Part shown: in pieces, positions 14,906 through 23,302 of the stretch
How positions within the stretch are numbered: the first letter of the stretch is position 1
Layout of the letters: the number at the start of each line of letters is the position of its first letter
Assembly (NCBI RefSeq): GCF_004745485.1
Contig: NZ_RHFG01000007.1
Span: 62,001 to 126,000, forward strand
Source of the DNA: Brevibacterium sp. S22
Lineage (GTDB): Bacteria > Actinomycetota > Actinomycetes > Actinomycetales > Brevibacteriaceae
Direction: 5' to 3'
Length of the DNA: 64,000 nt
Program-made: the position numbers and the translations under genes
The notes under the pieces: generated by a model
Told to the model about the DNA's origin: nothing
Databases searched by the model: none
The model's input: only the letters and a program-made list of their open reading frames with translations

Positions 14906-16156
14906 ATGAGCACCGAGGCGATGCGCAACGCGACCACGGACCCGACCCAAGTCCAACCGCCCGCCGAGCCTCTCCCGCTCGAAGGCATCCGCGTCATCGA
15001 GTTCTCGCACATGGTCATGGGGCCCAGCTGCGGGATGATGCTCGCCGACCTCGGCGCCGAGGTCATCAAGGTCGAACCACGCGGAGCCGGCGACAAAACC
15101 CGCTACCTGCCCGGCTCCGGATCCGGGCTGTTCCCTGCGTTCAATCGCAACAAGCACAGCGTGCAGCTCGACATCGCCGAGGCGGCCGACCGTGACCGCG
15201 TCCTCGACCTCATCGATTCCGCCGATGTCCTCCTCGAGAACTTCCGCGTCGGCAAGATGGAATCGATGGGCTACGGATTCGAGGAACTCTCCGCCCGCAA
15301 TCCCGGACTCATCTACTGCTCCCTCAAGGGATTCCTGTCCGGCCCCTACGGGAACCGGGCCGCCCTCGACGAGGTCGTGCAGATGCTCGGCGGATTGGCC
15401 TATATGACCGGTCCACCCGGTCAGCCGCTGCGCGCCGGGGCCAGCGTCAACGACATCATGGGCGGGATGTTCGGAGTCATCGGCATCCAGTCCGCACTGC
15501 GGGTGCGTGAGACCACAGGCCGCGGAAAACTCATCAACTCCGCGCTGTTCGAGAACAACGCGTTCCTCGTCGGCACGCACATGGCGCAGGCGCAGATCAG
15601 CGGCGAGCCACCTCGTCCGATGCCGACCCGGCAGGCCACCTGGGCCGTCTACGACATCTTCCGCGACGCCGAGGACAATCAGGTCTTCGTCGCCGCGGTC
15701 TCCGACGGGCAGTGGCGCGACCTCTGCGACGAGTTCGGACTGACCGGCCTCGCCGCGGATCCGGACATGTTGACCAACCAGGGACGAGTCGACCAGCGTG
15801 ACCGCATCCACCGCGAACTCCAGACGGCACTGTCGCAGCTCAGCCTGAGCGAGATCGAAGAGAAGTGCACCCGCCGCGGGCTGCCCGTCGCTCCGGTCAA
15901 CACCCCGGCCGACCTCACTGATGACCCGCACCTCGTCGCCTCCGGAGCGCTCGCCTCCACCGGGTTGCCGACCGGTGACAGCGTCGATGTGCCGCTGATG
16001 CCGCTGACCTTCGACGGGCGCAGGCTCGGTCTGCGCAGCGATGTGCCCGAACCGGGCCGCCACAACACCTACTACCGCGACGGCCCCATTGTGCCGACCG
16101 GTCCACCGGCTGACGGACCGCAGCCCACAGGACCATCGCACCACGGCACCAACTGA
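14906..16156 (+). CDS. Class III CoA-transferase (CaiB/BaiF family), probably dicarboxylate-specific
   Basis: 416 residues with the CaiB landmarks Leu-Glu-Gly-Ile-Arg-Val-Ile-Glu-Phe, Met-Leu-Ala-Asp-Leu-Gly-Ala-Glu-Val-Ile-Lys-Val-Glu, Asn-Arg-Asn-Lys-His-Ser and Glu-Asn-Phe-Arg-Val-Gly. It is encoded between an HMG-CoA-lyase-type enzyme (1-nt gap) and the TctCBA transporter. The natural reading is that it activates the imported acid, most likely with succinyl-CoA as donor, as succinyl-CoA:HMG or :citramalate CoA-transferases of this family do, and hands it to the lyase. The last 20 residues are Pro/Thr-rich and not conserved in the family. Confidence 0.88.
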   Translation: MSTEAMRNATTDPTQVQPPAEPLPLEGIRVIEFSHMVMGPSCGMMLADLGAEVIKVEPRGAGDKTRYLPGSGSGLFPAFNRNKHSVQLDIAEAADRDRVLDLIDSADVLLENFRVGKMESMGYGFEELSARNPGLIYCSLKGFLSGPYGNRAALDEVVQMLGGLAYMTGPPGQPLRAGASVNDIMGGMFGVIGIQSALRVRETTGRGKLINSALFENNAFLVGTHMAQAQISGEPPRPMPTRQATWAVYDIFRDAEDNQVFVAAVSDGQWRDLCDEFGLTGLAADPDMLTNQGRVDQRDRIHRELQTALSQLSLSEIEEKCTRRGLPVAPVNTPADLTDDPHLVASGALASTGLPTGDSVDVPLMPLTFDGRRLGLRSDVPEPGRHNTYYRDGPIVPTGPPADGPQPTGPSHHGTN

Positions 16157-16205
16157 AAGCACGACGCGAACTGAACTCACAACTGAACACACAAGGGGAC
16201 ATCTC

Positions 16206-17273
16206 ATGCGATCAACGACGATCACACGCACACGTAGGGCCACCTCGGCGAGCGAGGGACCACGACTGAACCGCCGCAACCGCGCGGTCGCGGTCGGAGC
16301 CGCGCTCGCCACCGTTGCACTCGTCGCCACCGCCTGCGGCAACAAGGCACAGCCCCCGGGCGAAGGCGGGGACTACCCGAAGGGGCCGGTCACGGTCACG
16401 GCCCCGGCCGAACCCGGCTCCGGCTGGGACACCACCGCCCGCGCCATGACCGAGGCGCTGCAGAAGGACGACATCGTCACCAGTCCGCTGCCCGTCCAGA
16501 ACAAGCCCGGCGGCACCGGCTGCTCGTGGATCACCTCGATGATGCAGCAGGAGAAGGGCAAAGACGACCAGATCGCCATCACCTCACTGGCCAGCCAGAC
16601 GATGAAGGCCCGCGGACTCTGCGAATACGGCCCGCAGGACACGACCCTCATCGCCACCCTCTACGTCGAAGACTTCATGGTCGTGACCCCGGAAGACGGG
16701 GACTTCAAGGACCTCGACGCCCTGGTCAAGGCGCTCAAGGACGACCCGCAGAAGGTCACCGTGGCAGCCGCCGGGGATGACACCCTGCCCTTCGCGCTGT
16801 TTGCAAAGGAGGCCGGCATCGACCCGGCCGACATCAACTTCGTCAACTACGACGGCGGCGGCGAACAGACCACGGCCATGCTCAACGGAGACGCGAAGGT
16901 CGCGATCGCCGGCATGAGCGAATTCCGCTCCGTGCTCGAGGCCGGGGACATCACACCGCTGGTCACCTTCGCCGAAAAGCCCCTCGCCGCACCCTTCGAC
17001 GACGTCCCCACGGCAAAGGACGCCGGCTACGACGTCACCCTCGGCAACTGGCGCGGCGTCTTCGGCCCCGCCGAGATGCCCGACGAGGCCGTGGACTACT
17101 GGGCCAAGGCGCTCGAAGACATGAGCAAGTCCGACACCTGGCAGGACACGCTTGAGAAGAACCAGTGGGCCTCCGAATTCAGCACCGGAGACGACGCTCA
17201 GACCTACGTCGACGAAGCGGCGAAGACAGTCGAGGAAGGCGTCAAGGAGACCGACCTGGGCAACAGCAAATGA
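16206..17273 (+). CDS. tctC: Tripartite tricarboxylate transporter, solute-binding protein TctC
   Basis: 355 residues. An exported lipoprotein: Arg-rich start, hydrophobic Ala-Val-Gly-Ala-Ala-Leu-Ala-Thr-Val-Ala-Leu, and lipobox Val-Ala-Thr-Ala-Cys at about 41-45. The mature Bug/TctC fold begins with Val-Thr-Val-Thr-Ala-Pro-Ala-Glu-Pro-Gly-Ser-Gly-Trp-Asp-Thr-Thr-Ala-Arg, the usual ligand-binding first loop, followed by Asn-Lys-Pro-Gly-Gly. It binds a carboxylate outside the membrane and delivers it to TctAB. ATG 16206 follows aaggggac. Its last codons overlap the tctB start by 4 nt. Confidence 0.9.
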   Translation: MRSTTITRTRRATSASEGPRLNRRNRAVAVGAALATVALVATACGNKAQPPGEGGDYPKGPVTVTAPAEPGSGWDTTARAMTEALQKDDIVTSPLPVQNKPGGTGCSWITSMMQQEKGKDDQIAITSLASQTMKARGLCEYGPQDTTLIATLYVEDFMVVTPEDGDFKDLDALVKALKDDPQKVTVAAAGDDTLPFALFAKEAGIDPADINFVNYDGGGEQTTAMLNGDAKVAIAGMSEFRSVLEAGDITPLVTFAEKPLAAPFDDVPTAKDAGYDVTLGNWRGVFGPAEMPDEAVDYWAKALEDMSKSDTWQDTLEKNQWASEFSTGDDAQTYVDEAAKTVEEGVKETDLGNSK

Positions 17274-17848
17274 GCACGCACCGCGCCGACCTCTTCACTG
17301 GGTGCGCCGTCGCCGTCATCGGCGCGGTCTACTACATCGCGACGTTCTCCATCCAGGAGACCGCGAACATCGTCACCCCGCGCACCTTCCCCGCGATCGT
17401 CGGCATCGCACTCATCGTGCTCGGCCTCTTCCTTGCAGGTCAGGCCATCTTCCGGCACCGGAAGAACACCCTCGCCGAGGTGGGAGCTGGGTCCTCCGGG
17501 TCTGCTGAGGTGAGGGGCGATGTGCAGAGAAGCGCAGCCTCGGTGCGGGAATCGTCGGACTCCGACGATGCTGACGGTGGCGTCGGCGGGGTCGTGCTCG
17601 AGGCGCCACCGGAGGCGCCGGCGCGGAAGATAGTGTTCCAGTTCGTCCTTTTCTTCATCTACCTGGCGATCCTCATCCCGGTCGGCTTCCTGCTCTCCAC
17701 GGCAGCCTTCCTCATGGGACTGACCAGCATCTACGCACCGGATAAATGGATCCGCAACCTCATCTTCTCCGTCGCCTTCGCCGTGGTCATCTACGTGGCC
17801 TTCGTCTACGGGCTCGCAGTGTACCTGCCCGTCGGGATCCTGGGGTGA
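17270..17848 (+). CDS. tctB: Tripartite tricarboxylate transporter, small subunit TctB
   Basis: 192 residues with four TM helices: two before and two after a central hydrophilic, Ser/Asp/Gly-rich loop (about 65-125) that is longer than usual. Position between tctC and tctA, the ATGA overlap with tctC and the TM layout identify it, since TctB sequences are otherwise poorly conserved. It is the small membrane partner of the TctA channel. Confidence 0.85.
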   Translation: MSTHRADLFTGCAVAVIGAVYYIATFSIQETANIVTPRTFPAIVGIALIVLGLFLAGQAIFRHRKNTLAEVGAGSSGSAEVRGDVQRSAASVRESSDSDDADGGVGGVVLEAPPEAPARKIVFQFVLFFIYLAILIPVGFLLSTAAFLMGLTSIYAPDKWIRNLIFSVAFAVVIYVAFVYGLAVYLPVGILG

Positions 17849-17858
17849 GGGGGCTGTT

Positions 17859-19373
17859 ATGAACACTCTCATCGATCTGGGAGGCGGTTTCGCCTCGGCG
17901 TTGGAGCCGGTCAGTCTCGCCTTCGCCCTCCTCGGTGTGCTGTTGGGCACGGTCGTCGGAGTGCTGCCGGGCATCGGCCCGATCTCGGCGATCGCGATCC
18001 TCATCCCCGTCTCCTTCGGGATGGAACCTGTTCACGGACTCATCTTGCTCTGCGGCATCTACTACGGGTCGATGTACGGCGGATCGATCACCGCGACACT
18101 CATCAAGACCCCTGGCGAGGTCGCCAGCGCGGTGACGGCGATCGAGGGCTACGAGATGGCTCGGCAGGGCCGGGGCAAGGCGGCGCTGGCGACGGCGGCG
18201 ATCGGCTCGTTCCTCGCCGGAACGCTTGCGATCATCGGTCTGACGTTCCTGTCGCCGGTGCTGGTCCAACTCGCGAGTGTCTTCGGCGCCACCGAGTACT
18301 TTCTGCTTATGGCCACCGCGCTGCTGTTGGCTTCGACGATGTCGGCGGGGTCGCGGACGAAGGCGCTCATCTCGATCTTCATCGGGTTGGCAGTCGGGCT
18401 CGTCGGACTCGACTTCCAGACCGGCCTGCCGCGACAGACCTTCGGCATCGACCTGCTCTCGGACGGCATCGACTTCACGATCTTCGCGATGGCGCTCTTC
18501 GCCATTCCTGAGGCGATCCGCAACCTCGCCCTCGGCCGCGGGGCGAAGGAGACGATCCAGAGCTTCGGTGAAGACAAGTGGATGACCAAGCAGGACTGGC
18601 AGCGCTCGGCAGGACCCTGGGCGCGTGGATCGGTCCTCGGCTTCATCATCGGCGTCCTCCCCGGCGTCGGACCCTCGCTCGCGTCCTTCATGTCCTACAT
18701 CATGGAGAAGCGGGTCTCGAAGCGGAAGGACGAATTCGGCCACGGCGCCATCGAAGGTGTGGCCGGTCCCGAAGCTGCGAACAACGCGGGCGTCGGCGGT
18801 GCGATGATTCCGTTGTTCAGCCTCGGCATCCCGGGTTCAGCGACGACGGCGCTGCTGCTGTTCGTCTTCACGATGTACGGTCTGCAACCGGGACCGCTGA
18901 TCTTCCGCGAGGAGACCGGTCTGATCTGGACGATCATCGCGAGCATGTACATCGGCAACGTTGCGCTCATCATCCTCAACCTGCCGCTGGTCGGAGTGTT
19001 CGTCAAACTGCTGAAGATGCCCAAGGAGATCCTCTTCTCCGCCATCCTCGTGCTCGTCGTCATCGGCGCCTACGCCATCGAGTTCAGCCTCTTCGGGCTG
19101 ATGATGCTCGGCATCTTCGGTGTCATCGGCTACCTCATGGAGAAGGGCGGGATTCCGCTGGCTCCGGCGATCCTCGCGCTTGTGCTCGTGCCGCTGCTCG
19201 AGGACAACTTCCGCCGCATGCTCCAGATCTCCGGCGGCTCGTTCGCACCCCTGGTCACCAGGCCGGTGTCGCTGTCGATCATCATCCTCATGGTCCTGGG
19301 CATCGTCGGACCCGTAGTCTTCCGCTGGTGGGTATCCCGGCGGAAGCTGCTCGCCGATGTGACGGTGTCATGA
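17859..19373 (+). CDS. tctA: Tripartite tricarboxylate transporter, large permease TctA
   Basis: 504 residues, about 11-12 TM helices. Family motifs are Val-Val-Gly-Val-Leu-Pro-Gly-Ile-Gly-Pro-Ile-Ser near 30, Tyr-Tyr-Gly-Ser-Met-Tyr-Gly-Gly-Ser near 68-76, and the repeated Gly-Val-Leu-Pro-Gly-Val-Gly-Pro near 265 followed by Gly-Ile-Pro-Gly-Ser in the second half. It forms the proton- or sodium-driven channel that takes acid from TctC. It starts 10 nt after tctB with gtgaggggg as ribosome site, and its stop overlaps the IclR start by 4 nt. Confidence 0.93.
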   Translation: MNTLIDLGGGFASALEPVSLAFALLGVLLGTVVGVLPGIGPISAIAILIPVSFGMEPVHGLILLCGIYYGSMYGGSITATLIKTPGEVASAVTAIEGYEMARQGRGKAALATAAIGSFLAGTLAIIGLTFLSPVLVQLASVFGATEYFLLMATALLLASTMSAGSRTKALISIFIGLAVGLVGLDFQTGLPRQTFGIDLLSDGIDFTIFAMALFAIPEAIRNLALGRGAKETIQSFGEDKWMTKQDWQRSAGPWARGSVLGFIIGVLPGVGPSLASFMSYIMEKRVSKRKDEFGHGAIEGVAGPEAANNAGVGGAMIPLFSLGIPGSATTALLLFVFTMYGLQPGPLIFREETGLIWTIIASMYIGNVALIILNLPLVGVFVKLLKMPKEILFSAILVLVVIGAYAIEFSLFGLMMLGIFGVIGYLMEKGGIPLAPAILALVLVPLLEDNFRRMLQISGGSFAPLVTRPVSLSIIILMVLGIVGPVVFRWWVSRRKLLADVTVS

Positions 19374-20083
19374 ACAGCAGCATGAAGACTCCTGCTGGCG
19401 ATCCACCGCCGGAGATCGGCGTCATCGACCGCAGTGCCGCGATCCTCACGGCGCTCCAGGACGTACCGATGACCGCCGCCGAGGTGTGCCGACGACTCGG
19501 GTACTCGAAGTCGACGACTTACCGGCTGTTGTCGGACCTGCGGGCACACAAGTTCATCGTCCGTGACTCTGCCGGGCTGCTCAGGTTGGGTCCGTTTCCC
19601 GGGCGTCGGAATATCGCGACGACGAACTCGGTGCTCGAGCATCTGCGGACGCTGACGAACGAGTCCGTGCAGCTGTGGGTCCGGGTCGGCGAAGATCGGG
19701 CGTGCGTGCGCAACGTCGAGGCCGATCATGAGCTGCGGGTCTCACGCAGCGTCGGCACGATCCTGCCGCTGACCGACGGTGGGTCGGCGGCGTTGGCCCT
19801 GTGCGGGCCCGGGAATCCCATCGAGTTCTATTCGACGAAGCAGGCCCGGAGGCCCGACGTCGCCTCGGCGAGCGTGGCCTTCACCGTCGAGGCGACGGTC
19901 TTCGCGCTCTGCGTGTCGTATCCGCTGACTCGGGAACCAGAGAATGTCGCCGGCGCGTATCGGACCTTGTTGGCGCAGGCCGCCGTCGAGCTGCGGGCGC
20001 TGCTCGATGGCAGTGAGGAGCTCGAAGTGCTGCGCGATATCGCCCGTTTGGCGCTGGGTGCACGAAAGCAGGCGGGGGCGTAG
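19370..20083 (+). CDS. IclR-type regulator of the lyase/Tct operon
   Basis: 237 residues. An N-terminal winged HTH (about 20-75; Met-Thr-Ala-Ala-Glu-Val-Cys-Arg-Arg-Leu-Gly-Tyr-Ser-Lys-Ser-Thr-Thr-Tyr-Arg-Leu) is followed by a shortened IclR-like effector domain with Val-Gly-Thr-Ile-Leu-Pro-Leu-Thr-Asp-Gly-Gly-Ser-Ala. It is the last gene of the operon (4-nt overlap with tctA) and probably controls it through the 19-bp dyad at 13921. It ends before a bidirectional hairpin at 20104. Confidence 0.8.
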   Translation: MNSSMKTPAGDPPPEIGVIDRSAAILTALQDVPMTAAEVCRRLGYSKSTTYRLLSDLRAHKFIVRDSAGLLRLGPFPGRRNIATTNSVLEHLRTLTNESVQLWVRVGEDRACVRNVEADHELRVSRSVGTILPLTDGGSAALALCGPGNPIEFYSTKQARRPDVASASVAFTVEATVFALCVSYPLTREPENVAGAYRTLLAQAAVELRALLDGSEELEVLRDIARLALGARKQAGA

Positions 20084-20103
20084 GAGGTCCCTTCTCTCCG
20101 TGG

Positions 20104-20154
20104 GTGGTCATTCCGGTCACGTTCTGCTGAGACCTGCGTGACCAGAACGACCAC
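20104..20154. terminator. Bidirectional hairpin terminator candidate
   Basis: 18-nt arms (GTGGTCATTCCGGTCACG and its partner) pair with two mismatches around a 15-nt loop. It lies between the convergent IclR-type gene (stop 20083) and the DoxX gene (stop 20182). No long U-tract is visible. Confidence 0.6.
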
Positions 20155-20181
20155 TTAAGGACGCTGAACCCGGGGCAGGGC

Positions 20182-20556
20182 TCAGCCGAATGGGCTGATC
20201 GCGAAGCGTCCCCACGCGACGAAGAGCATGGCGGTCAGGAACAGCAGGTCGCCGGCCAGGTCCCTGTATTCGGATCGGCGGATGCGTTCGGTTACGGCAC
20301 CCGACATATAGAGGGCCATGCCCGAGGCGGCCACCGGCACCAGCCAGGCGAGCGGGGCCACGAGCGCAGGCAGGATGAGCCCGAGCCCTCCGAGGACTTC
20401 GATGACTCCCATGAACTTCACTTTGCCGGGGCTGAAGTCCGTCGGCCAGTGCAGCTTCGCGGCGTATCTGTCGTATGACCAGGTGAGTTTGACGATGCCG
20501 CCGGCGGTGAAGGCGATGGCAAAGATGCCGGCGATGATCCAGAGTGCGATGGACAT
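20182..20556 (-). CDS. DoxX-family membrane protein
   Basis: 124 residues with four TM helices. DoxX pattern: first helix, then Ala-Gly-Gly-Ile-Val-Lys-Leu-Thr, and Lys-Phe-Met-Gly-Val-Ile-Glu-Val-Leu-Gly-Gly-Leu-Gly-Leu-Ile-Leu-Pro in the second. Members are linked to redox stress or quinone-related membrane enzymes, but the reaction is usually unknown. ATG 20556 is preferred to upstream starts because it has a gga-rich site (gcggagaaca) and precedes TM1 directly. Divergent TetR gene at 20706 with shared operators makes it the probable regulated target. Confidence 0.8.
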   Translation of the reverse strand: MSIALWIIAGIFAIAFTAGGIVKLTWSYDRYAAKLHWPTDFSPGKVKFMGVIEVLGGLGLILPALVAPLAWLVPVAASGMALYMSGAVTERIRRSEYRDLAGDLLFLTAMLFVAWGRFAISPFG

Positions 20557-20615
20557 TGTTCTCCGCTCTCCTCCGTCTTTCGGCGGTGAAAGGCGAAGAA
20601 TGCTCATCAGAATGC

Positions 20616-20686
20616 GACACGGACCGTGCCGATAGATCGACACTCTAGTGCGAGCGCGTATCGGAGTCAACGGCACGAGCTGTGCC
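20616..20686. promoter_or_regulatory. Paired GRCAC-N5-GTGCC operators between doxX-like and tetR genes
   Basis: GACAC-N5-GTGCC at 20616-20630 and GGCAC-N5-GTGCC at 20672-20686 are near-identical 15-bp dyads, 56 bp apart, in the divergent promoter region. A TAGAGT hexamer (-10 type) occurs next to each, one on each strand (about 20693 on plus, near 20650 on minus). This is the expected layout for a TetR protein controlling itself and the doxX-like gene. Confidence 0.7.
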
Positions 20687-20705
20687 GATCCAGTAGAGTC
20701 GCACT

Positions 20706-21365
20706 ATGAACGCCTCCCCGGATTCCCATCGCCGGCAGCAGCCGCCGCAACCCTCGCAGTCAGCGAACGCCTCGAAATCCCCGCGCCGTCGCGGCGCCGA
20801 GCGCACTCGTGAACTGCTCGAGGTCACACTGGCAATGGCCGATGAAGTCGGCTACGGCGGTCTGAGCATCGAGGCGATCGCGTGGAGGGCCGGCGTCGGA
20901 AAGCACACGATCTATCGCCGCTGGTCATCCTTGCCCGAGCTGCTGCTCGATACGCTCGAGCACGTCTGGGTCAGCGACTTCGACTATCGGACGACGGGGA
21001 GCATCCGCGATGATCTGCGCGAACAATTCATCCGCTCCTCGCAGGGGCTGAAGAGTCCACCCTTGGGGCCCATCTACCGTGCGGTCATCGCTGCAGCCCA
21101 ATCCGACGAGCAGCTGCGCGAAACCATCCACGCGCGGTTCCTCGCCACGGTCGAGTCGCGGACTCTCGCCCGGGTGCGACTCGCGCAGGATCGGGGCGAA
21201 CTCCGGTCGGACGTCGACCTCGAGCCAACGATCGATGTCCTCGCCGGCTCGTTGTATTACCGCTGGGTGCTCACGACACGGCCCGTCGACGAGGGGGTCA
21301 TCGATGCCCTCATCGATATGTTCATGGACGCCTACGGGCGGTCGGATCACTCAGCCGGAGGCTGA
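20706..21365 (+). CDS. TetR-family regulator
   Basis: 219 residues. A disordered Ser/Gln/Pro-rich N-terminal tail (about 1-30) precedes the HTH (about 33-80; Ser-Ile-Glu-Ala-Ile-Ala-Trp-Arg-Ala-Gly-Val-Gly-Lys-His-Thr-Ile-Tyr-Arg-Arg-Trp), then a helical ligand domain with the C-terminal pattern of the TetR_C_16/AcrR group. It is divergent from the DoxX gene and probably represses both through the GRCAC-N5-GTGCC pair. Its 3' end overlaps the 3' end of the convergent SRPBCC gene by 19 bp. Confidence 0.85.
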   Translation: MNASPDSHRRQQPPQPSQSANASKSPRRRGAERTRELLEVTLAMADEVGYGGLSIEAIAWRAGVGKHTIYRRWSSLPELLLDTLEHVWVSDFDYRTTGSIRDDLREQFIRSSQGLKSPPLGPIYRAVIAAAQSDEQLRETIHARFLATVESRTLARVRLAQDRGELRSDVDLEPTIDVLAGSLYYRWVLTTRPVDEGVIDALIDMFMDAYGRSDHSAGG

Positions 21366-22021
21366 CCGAGGTAGAAACCGGTTGTCCGTTCGGCCGCGGC
21401 CCGCGCCTGATCGACGGGTGTGCCTGCGGCCGCCGAAGCCTCGCCCCAGCGGGTGCTGGAGGTGCGGACGAATTCCTGAGCCGACGCCGAGGCGACCCAT
21501 TCGTTCTCATCTGCCGGCCGTCCCGTACCGGCCACGAGGTGGTTGGCGAGGCCGAGGAAGGAGAGATCCCACCCGACACCGGTGGCGCCGGGGCCGAATC
21601 GAACCCAGAAATCGGCGTTCGCCTCTCCCGCGTGTGAGTGCTCGAGTGTCAGTCGTGCGCCGTCGTCCGCCTCGGCGATACGGACGGTGACATGGCTGAT
21701 TCCGCCGGCGAATTCCCAAGTCAGCGAGTAAGACTGCAGGGGTTCGCACTCCTCGACCGTGCCCGAGGCATTGCCTTCGATCCGGTAACGGCCGCCGAGT
21801 TCGAGGTCGCCGCTGACCGGTGCGAACCAGCGTTCGAGGCGGGCCGGATCGGTGCAGGCGTCCCAGAGGTCGGCGGCGGTGGTCGGGTAGGTCTGGCTCA
21901 GTGTCTGGACCGTGTGCTGAGTGTCGCCCTCGACGGTGATGTTCAGGCCGCGGTCGACGGCGTCGGCCTGCGCAGCGAGGACCTGGTCTTCGGTGGGGCG
22001 CCCGGAGTCGGAGGTGGTCAT
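21347..22021 (-). CDS. SRPBCC (AHSA1-like) domain protein
   Basis: 224 residues. The SRPBCC pocket domain spans about 35-175: Thr-Tyr-Pro-Thr-Thr-Ala-Ala-Asp-Leu-Trp-Asp-Ala-Cys-Thr-Asp-Pro-Ala-Arg-Leu-Glu, then Arg-Trp-Phe-Ala-Pro-Val-Ser-Gly-Asp-Leu-Glu-Leu-Gly-Gly-Arg-Tyr. A C-terminal helical extension of about 50 residues ends with Phe-Tyr-Leu-Gly. Chosen start is ATG 22021 with gaggagcagtc upstream; the frame is open further to 22285 but without family similarity. The 254-bp region upstream, to the divergent flavin reductase gene, holds the two promoters and no clear dyad. Confidence 0.8.
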   Translation of the reverse strand: MTTSDSGRPTEDQVLAAQADAVDRGLNITVEGDTQHTVQTLSQTYPTTAADLWDACTDPARLERWFAPVSGDLELGGRYRIEGNASGTVEECEPLQSYSLTWEFAGGISHVTVRIAEADDGARLTLEHSHAGEANADFWVRFGPGATGVGWDLSFLGLANHLVAGTGRPADENEWVASASAQEFVRTSSTRWGEASAAAGTPVDQARAAAERTTGFYLGQPPAE

Positions 22022-22275
22022 GACTGCTCCTCGAAGGTCGTCGATGATTGGCAGTGGTCGAAGGTGGGACGCTGGAAGTCTGCCGAAGATCGGTGGTCCT
22101 TCATCGTAACGAAGGCTGCGCTGCGGTGGAATGGCAGAGGAAGGGTGATGGGATGAGAACGGATATGTCATCTGCCAGTTCCGACTCACCGGCCGAGGCA
22201 TAGTGTTGTGCGAAGACGGTGCCGCCGATCGCGGAACCGGACAATCGCGCACAACGCCCAGCGGGAGGACCCCAT

Positions 22276-22776
22276 ATGACCACACGCATCGCCGTCGTCG
22301 TCGGCAACCCGAGCCCCAAATCGCGCACCCGGCAGGTGGCCGAAGACCTCGCCGCCGAGATCGCCGACATCACCGGCTCCGAGATCGACGAAACCATCGA
22401 GCTCGCCGAGGTGACCGATGAGATCTTCGAATGGAAGTCCGACCGCCTCGACAAGCTCACCGAACGTCTGGCCACTGCCGACTTTGCGGTCATCGCCACT
22501 CCGACCTACAAGGCCAGCTACACCGGCCTGCTCAAAGCTTTCCTCGACCGCTACGACGCCGGCGGCCTGCACGGGCTGACGGCGATACCCGTCTTCACCA
22601 TCGGCTCCCCGGCGCACACCCTGGCCGTCGAAACGACATTGCGGCCCCTCCTCGTCGAACTCGGCGCGAGCGTGCCGACGAAGGGTCTCGCGTTCCCGAC
22701 AGCGAAGTTCGACGAGCGCGAGAGCGTCATCGACGAATGGGTCGAGAGCCAGAAGGTGTATCTGCCGCACGGTTGA
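22276..22776 (+). CDS. NADPH-dependent FMN reductase-family flavoprotein
   Basis: 166 residues with the flavodoxin-like FMN_red fold. The phosphate loop Val-Val-Gly-Asn-Pro-Ser-Pro-Lys-Ser-Arg-Thr (about 7-17) binds FMN phosphate, and Ala-Thr-Pro-Thr-Tyr-Lys-Ala-Ser-Tyr-Thr-Gly (about 75-85) stacks on the flavin. It resembles the SsuE/MsuE group that supplies reduced FMN to two-component monooxygenases, but no monooxygenase is adjacent. ATG 22276 has gggagga 7 nt upstream. Repeat B copy 1 follows its stop by 29 nt. Confidence 0.85.
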   Translation: MTTRIAVVVGNPSPKSRTRQVAEDLAAEIADITGSEIDETIELAEVTDEIFEWKSDRLDKLTERLATADFAVIATPTYKASYTGLLKAFLDRYDAGGLHGLTAIPVFTIGSPAHTLAVETTLRPLLVELGASVPTKGLAFPTAKFDERESVIDEWVESQKVYLPHG

Positions 22777-22805
22777 CTCTGGGGTCCAAAGCTGAGGTCG
22801 GTTTT

Positions 22806-22867
22806 CAGTTCGGTGAATCTGCAGCAGCTCGGTCCAGGGGCCAAGCTGCTGCAGGTTCACCGAGCTG
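22806..22867. repeat. Palindromic repeat B, copy 1
   Basis: An inverted repeat with arms of about 27 nt (CAGTTCGGTGAAtCTGCAGC... against its complement), two or three mismatches and a short loop. It lies between the convergent flavin reductase and ABM genes. It shares the TCGGTGAA..CTGCAGCAGCTTGG core with copies at 27458 and 28472. Confidence 0.8.
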
Positions 22868-22900
22868 GTGGGCAGACGGGAGCTATAGCGCAGGGGAGTA

Positions 22901-23230
22901 TCAGTCGATCTGCATCTCGCCCATCGCGTCCCAACCATCGCCGTCGATCTGACGGGAGATGATCTTCGGAGTCGCTGCCAGTGCGGAATGCATCGGTCCG
23001 CCCGCGGCGATCGCGGCTTGGAAATGGTCGGACTTCACGTGCGCCTCGGCGGCATCGTCGTCGAAGGCTTCGACGAGGACGTATTCGTTCGGGTCATCGA
23101 GGCTGCGCGACCAGTCGAACCACTTGTTGCCCGGTTCGGCGCGGGTCGCCTCGGTGAACTCTCGGGTCAGCTCGGGCCACTGTTCGGCCATCTCGGGCTT
23201 GACGGGGAACTTCACGACGATGAAGATCAT
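22901..23230 (-). CDS. Antibiotic-biosynthesis-monooxygenase (ABM)-fold protein
   Basis: 109 residues forming a dimeric ferredoxin-like alpha/beta barrel. Typical opening is Val-Val-Lys-Phe-Pro-Val-Lys-Pro-Glu, then Phe-Asp-Trp-Ser-Arg-Ser and Tyr-Val-Leu-Val-Glu-Ala-Phe, and His-Val-Lys-Ser-Asp-His-Phe near 65. Such proteins include quinol monooxygenases (YgiN type) and uncharacterised stress enzymes. Start ATG 23230 follows gaaggaaga. It lies 72 bp downstream of the SDR gene on the same strand, so co-transcription is likely. Confidence 0.8.
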   Translation of the reverse strand: MIFIVVKFPVKPEMAEQWPELTREFTEATRAEPGNKWFDWSRSLDDPNEYVLVEAFDDDAAEAHVKSDHFQAAIAAGGPMHSALAATPKIISRQIDGDGWDAMGEMQID

Positions 23231-23302
23231 TCTTCTTCCTTCTCTCTGCGGGTGATTTCCTGTGTGTATTTATCGGTGACGGTTTCGTCCTCAGTGACGA
23301 CG

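Noticed and set aside
14801..16345. Long antisense open frame (514 codons) opposite the second CoA-transferase
   Set aside because: Same reason: low-information composition, no start signal, and the opposite strand is a clear operon gene.
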